Below, piece after piece: positions 48,535 to 57,140 of a stretch of 64,000 nucleotides of DNA (its first letter is position 1; the number at the start of each line of letters is the position of its first letter). Under the pieces are notes generated by a model. The model searched no databases. It had not been told where the DNA came from and worked only from the letters and a program-made list of their open reading frames with translations. The position numbers and the translations under genes are program-made. Origin of the DNA: JAHBVL01 sp963712055 (GTDB lineage Bacteria > Chloroflexota > Chloroflexia > Thermomicrobiales > UBA6265); the NCBI GenBank assembly GCA_963712055.1, contig CAVQGN010000001.1, forward strand, positions 124,001 to 188,000, in the 5' to 3' direction.

Positions 48535-49587
48535 TTGTCTGAGAGACCCGAGTTAACAATCGAAACTGTGGCCGAGGGCCTCAACTATGGGCGCTATCGT
48601 GCCGAACCACTTGAACCGGGTTACGGAACGACGATGGGGAATTCGCTGCGGCGGATCCTCCTCCGCTCGCTCGAGGGTGTCGCGATCTCTCGCGTTCGAA
48701 TCGACAGCGTCTGGCACGAGTTCTCGACCATCGAGGGCGTTCGCGAGGACGTTACCGAACTGGTCCTGAATCTCAAGCGCGTTCGTCTTCGCCGGGCGCT
48801 TGAGATCAATGGTGATGTCCGCGGACACCTGTATGCTCGTGGCAGTGCCACTGGCGAAAAGGTCGTGACGGCGGGCGATGTCGCCTGGCCGACTGAAGTG
48901 GACGTGATTAATCCGGATCAGCCAATCGCGACACTGACGTCTCCGGACGCGGTGATCGACATGGACATATGGGTCAACCAGGGCCGTGGCTATCGACCTG
49001 CCGAAAGCCAGGAGACCTATTCTCTTGGTGAGATTCCGATCGATGCGATCTACACTCCGGTGCAGAAGGTCAACTACGTCGTCGAGCACACGCGCGTTGG
49101 ACAGATGACTGACTTTGACAGCCTGATTCTGGAGATCCTGACCGACGGCACCATTGAGCCGGACGACGCCCTGTCCGAAGCCGCCGAGATTTTAATGACG
49201 CACGCTCAGGTTTTCGCTGGCGTCAACAGTGATGAAGTTCCAGGCCAGAGCGCGAAAGAATCGTCGATTCCGGAAGAAGTCCGCGCGCGACAGCTTGTCG
49301 ATCTTGGTCTCTCTCCTCGTGTTCTCAATGCGCTCCGGAGTCGTGGAATCGAAACGGTTGGTGATGTGCTGGAACTCGAAGAAGACCAGTTGATGACCAT
49401 CCGGAACTTTGGCCCACGATCCCTCAAAGAATTGAAGCAAGCTTTCGACGAAAACGGCATCGTGGCTGACTCCGGTCCGCTGGCGGCGCTTGGCGACGAC
49501 ATCGAAGGTGATGACAGTGACGATTTGGCCGAAGCCATCATGGCTGTCGGATCTGACGAGTTCGATCAGAATCTGGACGAGGAGTAA
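48535..49587 (+). CDS. rpoA: DNA-directed RNA polymerase subunit alpha
   Basis: The alpha subunit dimerises to assemble RNA polymerase and binds UP elements through its C-terminal domain. The TTG start lies after GAGGAGGT. The N-terminal domain has EPLEPGYGTTMGNSLRRILL and the C-terminal domain has ELGLS-like VDLGLSPRVLNALRSRGIE with IRNFGPRSLKELKQAFDENG. The length of 350 aa includes an acidic tail of about 35 residues. rplQ follows after 6 nt. Confidence 0.97.
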   Translation: MSERPELTIETVAEGLNYGRYRAEPLEPGYGTTMGNSLRRILLRSLEGVAISRVRIDSVWHEFSTIEGVREDVTELVLNLKRVRLRRALEINGDVRGHLYARGSATGEKVVTAGDVAWPTEVDVINPDQPIATLTSPDAVIDMDIWVNQGRGYRPAESQETYSLGEIPIDAIYTPVQKVNYVVEHTRVGQMTDFDSLILEILTDGTIEPDDALSEAAEILMTHAQVFAGVNSDEVPGQSAKESSIPEEVRARQLVDLGLSPRVLNALRSRGIETVGDVLELEEDQLMTIRNFGPRSLKELKQAFDENGIVADSGPLAALGDDIEGDDSDDLAEAIMAVGSDEFDQNLDEE

Positions 49588-49593
49588 TTCCCG

Positions 49594-49947
49594 ATGAGAC
49601 ATCGGAAACAGGGTAGAAAGTTCGGACGAAATCCAGCTCAACGCCGGGCGCTTTATCGGCAGCTGGCGATCTCGATGATTCTGCACGAGCGCATTTCGAC
49701 GACCGAGGCGAAAGCGAAATCGCTTCGTCCCGAGATCGAAAAACTTGTGACGATTGCCCGCGATGATACGGCCGCTCATCGGCGCCTGATCATGAGCAAG
49801 ATCGACAACCCGGTGGCGACACAAAGGTTGTTCGAGGTCATCGCACCTCGATTCGAGTCAACTCCGGGTGGCTACACCCGCATTTCGAAACTGGAGCCGC
49901 GCAAGGGTGACGCTGCACCCATGGCGCTGATCGAGTTTGTCGAGTAA
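49594..49947 (+). CDS. rplQ: 50S ribosomal protein L17
   Basis: L17 lies near the tunnel exit. The 117-residue protein opens MRHRKQGRKFGRNPAQRRAL and continues with SMILHERISTTEAKAKSLRP and GGYTRISKLEPRKGDAAPMA, all family blocks. It ends inside the first codons of truA (11-nt overlap from the TTG start), so the two are probably coupled. Confidence 0.97.
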   Translation: MRHRKQGRKFGRNPAQRRALYRQLAISMILHERISTTEAKAKSLRPEIEKLVTIARDDTAAHRRLIMSKIDNPVATQRLFEVIAPRFESTPGGYTRISKLEPRKGDAAPMALIEFVE

Positions 49948-50809
49948 GCGATCATACGAGCGGGCGACGTCGATCATCGCATTGACAGTTGCCTACGATG
50001 GTCGGGCATTCCTTGGGTCACAGCGACAAGGTGATGCCCGGACGGTACAGGCCGAACTGGAACGAGCGGTCGAGGAGGTTTTCGGACAGACAATCCCAGT
50101 CTACCTGGCGGGACGTACCGATCGGGGAGTCCATGCAGCCGGGCAGGTTGCGAGTTTCGCCCTGAACAAGCAGCGCCCCGGAGTCGATCAGATCGCCACG
50201 GCGATAAACATGAAACTCGATTGGGACATCAGTGTGCTACGGGCGGAGCGAAAGCCGGTTGGGTTTCATGCTCGACACTCCGCCACGAAGCGAGAGTACC
50301 GGTACCGGATCTGGTCAGGTGTGCGGAATCCGCTTTGCGATGGATTCGTCTGGACGATTCGAAGCCCACTCGATCTGGTCGAGATGCGGCGGGCGGCTGA
50401 AGTGCTGAAAGGTCAGCACGATTACGCAAGTTTCTCGAGTGGAGGAACAGGGGTTCCATGGGCCAGGGAGCGCGCGGAGGCGAAGTCGACGGTCAGAACA
50501 GTTCAGACGATCGACATCACTGAGCAACCGAACTGGTGGGGCGTTTCGGAAGAAGAAGGAAAACTGCTAGAGGTTAAGATCGAGGCAAATGGGTTTTTGC
50601 CAAGAATGGTAAGAGGTATTGTCGGGTCCTTAGTTGGAGTGGGTCGCGGTTCGCTGACCGTAGCGGAAGTCCAGAAGATGTTGGATGCCAGCGATCGCAG
50701 AAAAGGCCCGGAAAATGCACCGCCCGGGGGATTGATACTCTGGCGAGTCGAGTACGATAGCGAACAGGAACGTTCACACGAACGTTTCGAGTATTCAGGA
50801 GCAGAATGA
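49937..50809 (+). CDS. truA: tRNA pseudouridine(38-40) synthase
   Basis: TruA makes pseudouridine at positions 38-40 of the anticodon arm. The catalytic Asp lies in LAGRTDRGVHAAGQVASF near residue 59. FHARHSATKREYRYRIW, HDYASFSSGGTG and GFLPRMVRGIVGSLVGVGRG are further marks. The TTG at 49937 (290 aa) overlaps the end of rplQ; another in-frame TTG at 49985 is possible. Its stop overlaps the rplM start (ATGATG). Confidence 0.94.
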   Translation: MSSKRSYERATSIIALTVAYDGRAFLGSQRQGDARTVQAELERAVEEVFGQTIPVYLAGRTDRGVHAAGQVASFALNKQRPGVDQIATAINMKLDWDISVLRAERKPVGFHARHSATKREYRYRIWSGVRNPLCDGFVWTIRSPLDLVEMRRAAEVLKGQHDYASFSSGGTGVPWARERAEAKSTVRTVQTIDITEQPNWWGVSEEEGKLLEVKIEANGFLPRMVRGIVGSLVGVGRGSLTVAEVQKMLDASDRRKGPENAPPGGLILWRVEYDSEQERSHERFEYSGAE

Positions 50810-51243
50810 TGGAACGGCGCACGTGGTCGCCAAGACCGAAAGACATCGATCGTCAGTGGTATGTGGTAGATGCCGAGGGCAAGACGCTCGGTCGACTGGC
50901 TACCGTGATCGCCAGCACGCTGCGCGGCAAAACTAAGCCGACCTATGCTCCGCATATGGACATGGGCGACTATGTGATCGTGCTCAACGCTGAGAAGATC
51001 GCCGTGACGGGTAACAAAGAACGGGAGAAACTCTATTCCCGGCACTCCGGCTATCCAGGCGGGTTGACGCAGATTGCACTGCGCGATATGCGCGTCAAGC
51101 ATCCAGAGCGCATTATCAAGTACGCAGTCAAGGGCATGCTGCCCAAGAATGCGCTTGGCGAAGAGCAGCTGCGCAAACTCAAGGTCTATGCCGGAAATGA
51201 GCACCCGCACGCGTCGCACAAACCAACGGATTTGAAAGTCTAG
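50806..51243 (+). CDS. rplM: 50S ribosomal protein L13
   Basis: L13 is an early 50S assembly protein. The 145-residue protein has WYVVDAEGKTLGRLATVIAS, GDYVIVLNAEKIAVTGNKER, YSRHSGYPGGLTQIALRDMR and AVKGMLPKNALGEEQLRKLK. Two ATG codons in tandem (50806 and 50809) follow AGGAG. It is coupled to truA by a 4-nt overlap. Confidence 0.97.
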   Translation: MMERRTWSPRPKDIDRQWYVVDAEGKTLGRLATVIASTLRGKTKPTYAPHMDMGDYVIVLNAEKIAVTGNKEREKLYSRHSGYPGGLTQIALRDMRVKHPERIIKYAVKGMLPKNALGEEQLRKLKVYAGNEHPHASHKPTDLKV

Positions 51244-51284
51244 TCTCGATCGCCGCGCGCGATTTCTTCAGGAAGGTCAATCGA

Positions 51285-51689
51285 ATGGCAGAAGCCCAGC
51301 GATATCTCTACGGAACAGGACGGCGGAAATCCGCGGTCGCTCGTGTTCGCCTCTATCCCGGAACTGGGAATTTCACCGTCAATGGCAAGGAACTTGGCGA
51401 GTATTTCGGGGGGCGGACGTTGCACGAACAGCAGATGATGAGTCCGTTTGTCGTCGTCAATGCCACCGGACGCTACGATGTTGTCGTCAAGGTCGTCGGC
51501 GGCGGTGTTTCGGGTCAGGCGGGAGCAGTCCGACATGGTATCGCCCGCGCCCTCGCTCGTTCAGAAACCGACGAATTCCGGCCAGCACTGAAGAGCGCTG
51601 GTCTGTTGACCCGGGACGCTCGGGTCAAGGAACGGAAAAAGGTGGGGCTCAAGCGAGCTCGCAAGGCGCCTCAGTACACGAAGCGCTAA
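51285..51689 (+). CDS. rpsI: 30S ribosomal protein S9
   Basis: S9 reaches the P-site tRNA with its C-terminal tail. RYLYGTGRRKSAVARVRLYP, GQAGAVRHGIARALARSETD and the tail KKVGLKRARKAPQYTKR are diagnostic, with the terminal Lys-Arg intact. The length is 134 aa. It is the last gene of the long ribosomal run and is followed by a GAAA-loop terminator. Confidence 0.97.
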   Translation: MAEAQRYLYGTGRRKSAVARVRLYPGTGNFTVNGKELGEYFGGRTLHEQQMMSPFVVVNATGRYDVVVKVVGGGVSGQAGAVRHGIARALARSETDEFRPALKSAGLLTRDARVKERKKVGLKRARKAPQYTKR

Positions 51690-51723
51690 TTTCCAGATAT
51701 CAGCAGCTCAGCAGCAATGGACG

Positions 51724-51755
51724 AGCGGGCGGGTCGAAAGACCGGCCCGCTTTTT
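51724..51755 (+). terminator. Intrinsic terminator of the ribosomal protein cluster
   Basis: A 12-bp stem with one mismatch (51724-51735 with 51740-51751) closes a GAAA tetraloop and runs into TTTTT. It lies 34 nt after the rpsI stop and before the convergent hypothetical gene. Confidence 0.88.
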
Positions 51756-51777
51756 CCGTTCCTTGGAACCTGGACGT

Positions 51778-52620
51778 TTAGCGAGTGTCCTGGGAGGCTT
51801 CGAAACTCAGTGGCTGCCCGCTGCCGCCGAGCGGATCGGCGAAGCGACGTTCGACCCCGTTGGCGGCATCGCGACAAGCAGCTTCGAGCGCGTGCGCATT
51901 GCGCCAATGCCACCACGGTAACGGCGCTACCAGTGAGAACTGCCCGCGATAACCGAGTTCGGCACAGGTCGCGATAGTCCGGTGAGTCAGCGATGCCCGG
52001 AAGCGACCGTCAAAGGTAGCGGTCGGGTAGGTCAAGCGGATTTGGGCAATGGACTGGAAGATACGGTAGACCGACGCTTCCGCTTCCCAGAGCCAGTCGA
52101 GTTCTCGACTCAGATCGAGCGCGAGATCGATGTCCCATTCGGAGACCTGAAGCCGAAGATTGGCCACGTGGGCCAGATGGGCACGGGTGCTTTCGATATG
52201 ATAGGGGCGAACGGCCAGCGTGATTCGATGCAGCTCGCCGAAGCGATGCCTCATGCGAATTCCCGTCTCAAGCTGAATGGTGGCGGCGTTGGCGAGACGC
52301 CGAACTGGCAAATCGATGACCAAACGCACCGGCGGGTCATCCTTTCCTCGTGCAGCCAGCAAATCCACCACCCGAGTTGGCAGTTCGCGTTCGAGATTGG
52401 CGGGAAACCAGATCGAGCGGATGGGGCTTGGTTCGTCCCCGTGATGTGATTTCCAACGCTGGAACTGGTAGCGGAGCGATTCCGAGAGATCGAGTTCGAC
52501 GCCAGCAAATGGTTCTCGTTGGCTCACGCCGGTGTAACTCGATGCGGGCATGAGCGGACTGCTGAGCGTGGAAATCAGGAACTCGCGGTCGTTCGGTTCG
52601 GATGACGTTTGCTGGAACAC
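51778..52620 (-). CDS. Hypothetical protein, possible barrel fold
   Basis: I do not recognise a family for this 280-residue protein. It has no signal peptide, membrane span or cysteine cluster. Alternating strands and helices (VRLVIDLPVRRLANAATIQL, RITLAVRPYHIESTRAHLAH, LRLQVSEWDIDLALDLSREL) suggest a TIM-barrel-like enzyme, which is inference only. It is Trp-rich near WWHWRNAH. It ends 26 nt from the rpsI terminator on the opposite strand and lies 73 nt downstream of the P1 peptidase gene. Confidence 0.65.
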   Translation of the reverse strand: MFQQTSSEPNDREFLISTLSSPLMPASSYTGVSQREPFAGVELDLSESLRYQFQRWKSHHGDEPSPIRSIWFPANLERELPTRVVDLLAARGKDDPPVRLVIDLPVRRLANAATIQLETGIRMRHRFGELHRITLAVRPYHIESTRAHLAHVANLRLQVSEWDIDLALDLSRELDWLWEAEASVYRIFQSIAQIRLTYPTATFDGRFRASLTHRTIATCAELGYRGQFSLVAPLPWWHWRNAHALEAACRDAANGVERRFADPLGGSGQPLSFEASQDTR

Positions 52621-52693
52621 CTGTGATCCTGTTCCTGGTGAGACGTCGCCGGAGTCTCCTGTATCTCCTTTGATTCAGGTTGCCGGACGCTCG

Positions 52694-53602
52694 CTATGAT
52701 ACCGCCTGCGCGATCGCTGCCTCCACTGCCAATTCAGACGCCACCGCCAATTGCGTGCAAACGGCCGGTTCAGGATGTCCACTGCTCAAACCGGCGGCAA
52801 AAAAGAGATCGCCATCGAACAGGGTATGACTCGGTCGAATCGAACGCGCTAAACCGTCATGAGCACTGATTCCACATCGTGTCAGTGTGTCGTGGTCAAC
52901 GTCAGCATCAACAATGACTACGCCGATCGTCGTGTTCTGGATTGATTCTCCGTCAGGAGAGAGACCAAGCAGCGCTCTCTCGAGGGTGAAGGCGTCAGGT
53001 TGCCCGAAAAGACTTGTCGGCGCTCCGGCCGCATTGACGACGACCACAGCAGTAACGGCGCCTGATGTTGTCGCAACGGTCGCTATTCCAAGGCCGGCCC
53101 GTCGGATGAGATCGGATCCCCAGAGTTTCCGCACGGTGGCACCCGTGCCTGCCCCTGATCGCCCGTGGACCGCCTGTATGAGCGGGAGCGCCGATTCGCA
53201 TGCCTGATAGCCCGATTCCCGATTTGGCGCTGTTGCATCTCCGATGGTGAGATCGTAAATCACCGCTGCTGGAACGATCGGTACTGGACCGGCCGGGGTC
53301 GGAAATCCGCGATCATGCTCCGCCAGCCAGGCAACGACCCCATCGGCGGCCGCGAGCCCGAACGCGCTTCCTCCGGTCAGCAATATCGCGTCAGCGGCGC
53401 GAACCTGCGCTCCGACGTGCAGGAGATCCGTCTCTCGCGTTCCTGGAGCTCCGCCACGAACGTCGACCACTGCGGAAACTCTTTCTGAAAAGAGCACCAC
53501 GGTGCAGCCCGTCAGCGCTGATTCGTCGGTCCAATGTCCAATCGAAACAGAAACCGGCGGCGGGACTGGTTCATGGGCGGTCGGGATCGTCATTTCACTC
53601 AA
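52694..53602 (-). CDS. P1 family (S58, DmpA-like) peptidase
   Basis: Members of this Ntn-type family are self-cleaving aminopeptidases or amidases. VVDVRGGAPGTRETDLLHVG, DAILLTGGSAFGLAAADGVV and NTTIGVVIVDADVDHDTL are the typical blocks. The Thr in NTTIGVV is at the expected autoprocessing nucleophile position, where DmpA itself has Ser. The length of 302 aa is somewhat short. It overlaps the upstream metallo-beta-lactamase gene by 8 nt, so it is in the same transcript. The substrate is unknown. Confidence 0.85.
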   Translation of the reverse strand: MSEMTIPTAHEPVPPPVSVSIGHWTDESALTGCTVVLFSERVSAVVDVRGGAPGTRETDLLHVGAQVRAADAILLTGGSAFGLAAADGVVAWLAEHDRGFPTPAGPVPIVPAAVIYDLTIGDATAPNRESGYQACESALPLIQAVHGRSGAGTGATVRKLWGSDLIRRAGLGIATVATTSGAVTAVVVVNAAGAPTSLFGQPDAFTLERALLGLSPDGESIQNTTIGVVIVDADVDHDTLTRCGISAHDGLARSIRPSHTLFDGDLFFAAGLSSGHPEPAVCTQLAVASELAVEAAIAQAVS

Positions 53603-54368
53603 CCACGACAGTCAAACCTGGTTTCGCTAGCAAAACAGGCCCCGTATACGTGGTTCGCGCCGCAACGAGATACGGCTCGGTACCGAACTCTGCCCACGAG
53701 TGCGTCAAGAGAAGCTGTCCGACTCCCGACTCGCTGGCAAGCTGACCGGCTTCGGAGGCGGTGAGATGCAGACGTGGAGAACCCTCTTCCTGCTTTGTGA
53801 CAAAGGTCGCCTCGCAAACCAGTGCATCGACCCCGGAAAAAAACGATACCAGTGCTTTGCACGGTCCGGTGTCGGCGCTGTAGCCAATGCTCTTGCCAGA
53901 TTCGGTGCTTACGCGAACTGCCCAGGTCGGGATGTAATGGATTGTCGCCTCGAAACCGATGCGAAAATCTCCGGCATTGATCTCCGCTGATGGATTGAAT
54001 TCACTAATCTCGAAACAGGATGCGAAGAATGGATCGTCGTTTGTTCCGGTCGAGAGTGCCGTTCCGATCGCTTCGAGATGGTTCTTGCCACCGGGAGGCA
54101 GCAGGAGAGGAACCTTTCGATCAATCTTCTGCGGATTGTAGGCAAGAGAGTATCGGAGGGCGGCGAGATCGAGATAGTGATCGACATGCATGTGGGTAAT
54201 GATCACCGCGTCGATCGTGCGGAAATCGGCGTGTTTTCGTAGTTCGAGGAGTGTCCCCGGTCCGAGATCGACGACGAGATTGGTGCTCGGGCTTGAAAAG
54301 AGATAGCCCGAACAACCTTGGCCCGGGTTGCCACCAGCGGCGCTTCCTCCGAGCACGGTTACCTTCAT
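53595..54368 (-). CDS. Metallo-beta-lactamase-fold hydrolase
   Basis: The 257-residue protein has the metal-binding motif THMHVDHYLD near residues 58-67, further ligands in IGYSADTGPCKALV and the final TLLTHSW-like LLLTHSWAEFG. The N terminus MKVTVLGGSAAGGNPGQGCS resembles ribonuclease Z and arylsulfatase-like members. The specific substrate cannot be told. It overlaps the phosphatase gene upstream by 4 nt and the P1 peptidase gene downstream by 8 nt. Confidence 0.87.
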   Translation of the reverse strand: MKVTVLGGSAAGGNPGQGCSGYLFSSPSTNLVVDLGPGTLLELRKHADFRTIDAVIITHMHVDHYLDLAALRYSLAYNPQKIDRKVPLLLPPGGKNHLEAIGTALSTGTNDDPFFASCFEISEFNPSAEINAGDFRIGFEATIHYIPTWAVRVSTESGKSIGYSADTGPCKALVSFFSGVDALVCEATFVTKQEEGSPRLHLTASEAGQLASESGVGQLLLTHSWAEFGTEPYLVAARTTYTGPVLLAKPGLTVVVE

Positions 54369-55006
54369 CGTCGCACCTCGCTCGTCTCGGGGAGTAACCC
54401 CTCCAGATGGGTGATGCTGTTGAAGAACTCGAGTCGCGCTCCGCTGGGAGTCATCTGCACCCCGGATATGCCGCAGTTAGTCAAGCCGTAGGCTTTCCAA
54501 TCCTCAGCCGAGACGTTCCGCAATGGCGCGAGATAGCGACCGAGGATGCCGTTATGAGCGACGATCGCGACGCACCTTCCGTCGAACGAGGTGGTGATTC
54601 GTTCGAACGCGGAGGTGACTCGCACCTGAATCTCCAGGCGCGATTCACCATTTGGCCAGCGCAGATCGCCGCTGTGAGGATCGAGCGAGCGAGCGGCGAG
54701 ATCGGGATAGCGCGCCATTACCTCAGCCAACGTATGTCCTTCAAGATCGCCGAAGTCCATTTCCTGGAGATCGGGTTCGATATCGATTGGTAAACCGAAC
54801 CGGGCAGCGATCTGGGACGCAGTTTCGTGGGCCCGTTTGAGGGGGCTGCTCACGATCGCGTCGAGCTGAAACTCTTCGTGGACCCGTTTCCCCATTGCAG
54901 CCGCTTGCAACCGACCAAGATCGGAAAGAGGCAGATCAGTGCGCCCATGCAGGAGCTGTCCCGCATTACCCTGGGTTTGTCCATGTCGAATAAGAAGCAT
55001 CTTCAT
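54365..55006 (-). CDS. Histidine phosphatase family protein
   Basis: The RHG motif LLIRHGQTQGNAGQLLHGR carries the phosphorylated His near residue 8. SSPLKRAHETASQIA provides the second Arg, EMDFGDLEG the acid, and VAIVAHNGILGRYLA the second His. The length of 213 aa fits the phosphoglycerate-mutase-like phosphatases (CobC/GpmB type) with varied substrates. It is the first of three overlapping minus-strand genes and lies 9 nt after the endonuclease III gene. Confidence 0.88.
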   Translation of the reverse strand: MKMLLIRHGQTQGNAGQLLHGRTDLPLSDLGRLQAAAMGKRVHEEFQLDAIVSSPLKRAHETASQIAARFGLPIDIEPDLQEMDFGDLEGHTLAEVMARYPDLAARSLDPHSGDLRWPNGESRLEIQVRVTSAFERITTSFDGRCVAIVAHNGILGRYLAPLRNVSAEDWKAYGLTNCGISGVQMTPSGARLEFFNSITHLEGLLPETSEVRR

Positions 55007-55015
55007 ACGTGTGAT

Positions 55016-55738
55016 TCACTCGCCGGGTATTGAAGCAGTGTCAGATTCGAAAGGGGACGCTGTCCGAAAAAAGTGGCAGTGATATGAAATAGGACACGCT
55101 CCACAACGTGGAGAGCGAGCCTTGCAAACCTGCCGACCGTGCTCTATCAGGTTCATGTGAAAGGAATAGCTGTCGTCGCGCGTGCCATCCAATCCGACCT
55201 CAAGTATCCCATGGGCTTGGTCGGCGGATGTTCCCGTTGGGATCATGCCGGTCCGTAACGCAACGCGGTGCACGTGGGTATCGACTGGCATCGCCGGCAT
55301 CCCAAGACTGAACAGGATCACGCAGGAGGCGGTTTTCGGGCCGACCCCTGGGATTTGGCAGAGCTGCCTGCGGGCAGTCTCGACCGAGAGTCCGCGAAAA
55401 GCGTCCCAATTGTTCCCAATCGATCCGTCGACAAAATGCAGAGCGTCCTGAATCCGGGCAGCCTTGATGTTGGCCAGACCACCCGTGCGAATCGCGTCCG
55501 CGACATCATTCACCGGCGCGGTGAGCACCTCGGGCCAGGTTGGAAAGCGTTGTCGCAGCGATGCATAGGCTGCGGCGGTGTTTGAATCAGAAGTGTGTTG
55601 GGAAAGAATCGTGCCGATCAGTTCGGATAGTGGATCTCCATGCGAGTGCCACGGTTTTCGACCGTACTCGGCATCGAGAGCCGAAGCGATCGACTGGATC
55701 AACAGGTGCTGCTCTGGATTGGCGTCCAAGGTCGTCAT
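55016..55738 (-). CDS. nth: Endonuclease III family DNA glycosylase
   Basis: Nth removes oxidised pyrimidines and nicks abasic sites. The ATG at 55738 (240 aa) is chosen because homology starts there. ELIGTILSQHTSDSNTAAAY, the HhH motif CQIPGVGPKTASCVILFSLG and the catalytic Asp in MPVDTHVHRVALR are present. The Fe-S cluster cysteines follow the C-x6-C-x2-C-x5-C spacing. In the HhH, an active lysine is at the usual GPKTA position. TACAAT lies 8-14 nt before the ATG, suggesting a leaderless transcript. Confidence 0.9.
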   Translation of the reverse strand: MTTLDANPEQHLLIQSIASALDAEYGRKPWHSHGDPLSELIGTILSQHTSDSNTAAAYASLRQRFPTWPEVLTAPVNDVADAIRTGGLANIKAARIQDALHFVDGSIGNNWDAFRGLSVETARRQLCQIPGVGPKTASCVILFSLGMPAMPVDTHVHRVALRTGMIPTGTSADQAHGILEVGLDGTRDDSYSFHMNLIEHGRQVCKARSPRCGACPISYHCHFFRTASPFESDTASIPGE

Positions 55739-55932
55739 CGCCAACGATTGTACCCGTGCCGGGGAACACCAGAAAACACGTGTGATCACAAAACGAGTAG
55801 AACGAGAATAAGGAGTGCACACGTTTGGGCTCTCGAAGAGGGGACCTTTTGTTGCGCTTTTTTCAGATTTGCCGAACTATCATGGAGGTGACGGCGGATG
55901 CGATGTTCAAAGAATCAACGGAGACGACCATC

Positions 55933-56859
55933 ATGCGCAAACTGTTCCTCGGAGCCACCTGGCTTGCCTTCCTTGTTTTCCTCACACTGACTCCCTCAGT
56001 ACGGGCGCAGGAGAACGACAACGGTAGCTCCTCGTTCACGCTGCAGGTCGACGAACCGGTCACTATTGCCGCTGGCGAGAGCTCCGATAACGTCGTCGTC
56101 ATCAGCGGAGATGCCACGATCGAAGGTTCAGTGGAGGAGACCCTTGTGGTCATTCAGGGCGTCGCCACTGTGAACGGTCGTGTGGGCGGCGACATCCTCG
56201 TGATTGACGGAACGCTCGATCTCGGCCCAACCGCTCAGGTCAACAATCTCACGCTGTTCTCAAGTGATCTCGTCCGGGCGGACGGAGCCGTGGTCAGTGG
56301 AGAAATTAACGAAAGCTTCGTCGATTTCTCGCTCGGGTTCAGCCTCGTCGGTCTGCTGGCGCTATGGTGGGCCGGAGTCGGCCTGGTCACCGTCCTTGCT
56401 GGCGTGGTGTTTGCCTGGCTTGGACGCGACCAGCTCTATGGAACGGTGCAGGTGCTGCGGACTCGTTTCGTCCCGAGCCTCGTCACGGCTTTGTTGCTGT
56501 GGATCGTGCTGCCAATCGCGGCGGCCTTCTTATTGATCACCGTTGTCGGCATCCCATTGAGTTTGACCGTGTTTGGACTGCTTCTTCCCCTGCTCATGTT
56601 GATCGGGTTTGGTGTGATGGGTGCGTGGATCGGCTCGTATATCCTGAAACCCGACACCACCAATCGTGGAATTGGGAGCACGGCCATCGGAGTACTGATC
56701 CTGATTGTGATTTCAATCATCCCATTCGTGATCATTTTCGTCGGACTCGCCGCCATGCTCGGTTCTGGAGGGTTTGTTTACCGCGCAGTGACCCGCGCCG
56801 GTGGCGAAGACTCACGTCCGTCTGCTCTTTCTGATCAAACAGTTGGACAACTGACCTAA
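55933..56859 (+). CDS. Exported polymer-forming-type membrane protein
   Basis: The ATG at 55933 gives 308 aa with GGAG nine bases upstream. A signal peptide, MRKLFLGATWLAFLVFLTLT followed by PSVRAQE, is clear. Residues of about 45-115 form a repeat-rich beta segment (VVVISGDATIEGSV, LVVIQGVATVNGRVGGD, ILVIDGTLDLGP), resembling bactofilin-like polymer-forming domains. Four hydrophobic spans follow. The protein is probably inner-membrane with the beta segment outside. The function is unknown. It is divergent from nth. Confidence 0.78.
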   Translation: MRKLFLGATWLAFLVFLTLTPSVRAQENDNGSSSFTLQVDEPVTIAAGESSDNVVVISGDATIEGSVEETLVVIQGVATVNGRVGGDILVIDGTLDLGPTAQVNNLTLFSSDLVRADGAVVSGEINESFVDFSLGFSLVGLLALWWAGVGLVTVLAGVVFAWLGRDQLYGTVQVLRTRFVPSLVTALLLWIVLPIAAAFLLITVVGIPLSLTVFGLLLPLLMLIGFGVMGAWIGSYILKPDTTNRGIGSTAIGVLILIVISIIPFVIIFVGLAAMLGSGGFVYRAVTRAGGEDSRPSALSDQTVGQLT

Positions 56860-56975
56860 CCCAAGAGGCCTGAACAGTTCGGTTCCAGAACTCGTGTTTC
56901 TCTGAATCGGCGCCGCGTGCAACGGGTTTTCGACCTGCTTTCAGGTGTTTGCTGGAGCCCGGTCAGCACACTCCG

Positions 56976-57004
56976 TTGACGGCTCCTTCGATTGCGCCTA
57001 TTCT
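56976..57004 (+). promoter_or_regulatory. pyr operon promoter
   Basis: TTGACG (56976-56981) and TATTCT (56999-57004) are separated by 17 nt. The start would be near 57011, giving a leader of about 130 nt to pyrC that contains a terminator. Confidence 0.65.
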
Positions 57005-57022
57005 TTTGGTTCGTGGCCAGTA

Positions 57023-57136
57023 GTGGAAGGAGCCGCGTTGTCTTGTCCTGAAACAATTGAACATTTGGTCCAAACCTCCTGGCGTTGCTCGCCGAGAGGT
57101 GTTTTTTTGCCAGCCAGTTTCAGCAGGAACGGATAG
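57023..57136 (+). CDS. Possible pyr operon leader peptide
   Basis: A 37-codon ORF starts with GTG at 57023 and ends with TAG at 57136, 4 nt before the pyrC ATG. It is translated straight through the terminator hairpin and its T-run (codons GTT TTT TTG). This layout resembles the pyrBI leader of enteric bacteria, where close coupling of ribosome and polymerase prevents termination. There is no clear ribosome site, so its translation is unproven. Confidence 0.35.
   Translation: MEGAALSCPETIEHLVQTSWRCSPRGVFLPASFSRNG
57074..57108 (+). terminator. Terminator in the pyrC leader (candidate attenuator)
   Basis: ACCTC (57074-57078) pairs with GAGGT (57096-57100) and GGCG with CGCC inside, with one mismatch and a TTGCT loop, then a run of seven T. 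It ends 32 nt before the pyrC start and lies downstream of the operon promoter. The right arm contains GAGAGG, a weak resemblance to PyrR targets. Confidence 0.6.
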
Positions 57137-57140
57137 CGCC

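Noticed and set aside
55781..55790. TGTGATCACA palindrome upstream of nth as a CRP-type site
   Set aside because: The half-sites have no spacer, unlike CRP sites, and one 10-bp palindrome is not strong evidence.
57090..57101. PyrR-binding loop in the pyrC leader
   Set aside because: CCGAGAGGT lacks a base of the usual CCNGAGAGGT core, so it is noted only as a weak resemblance.
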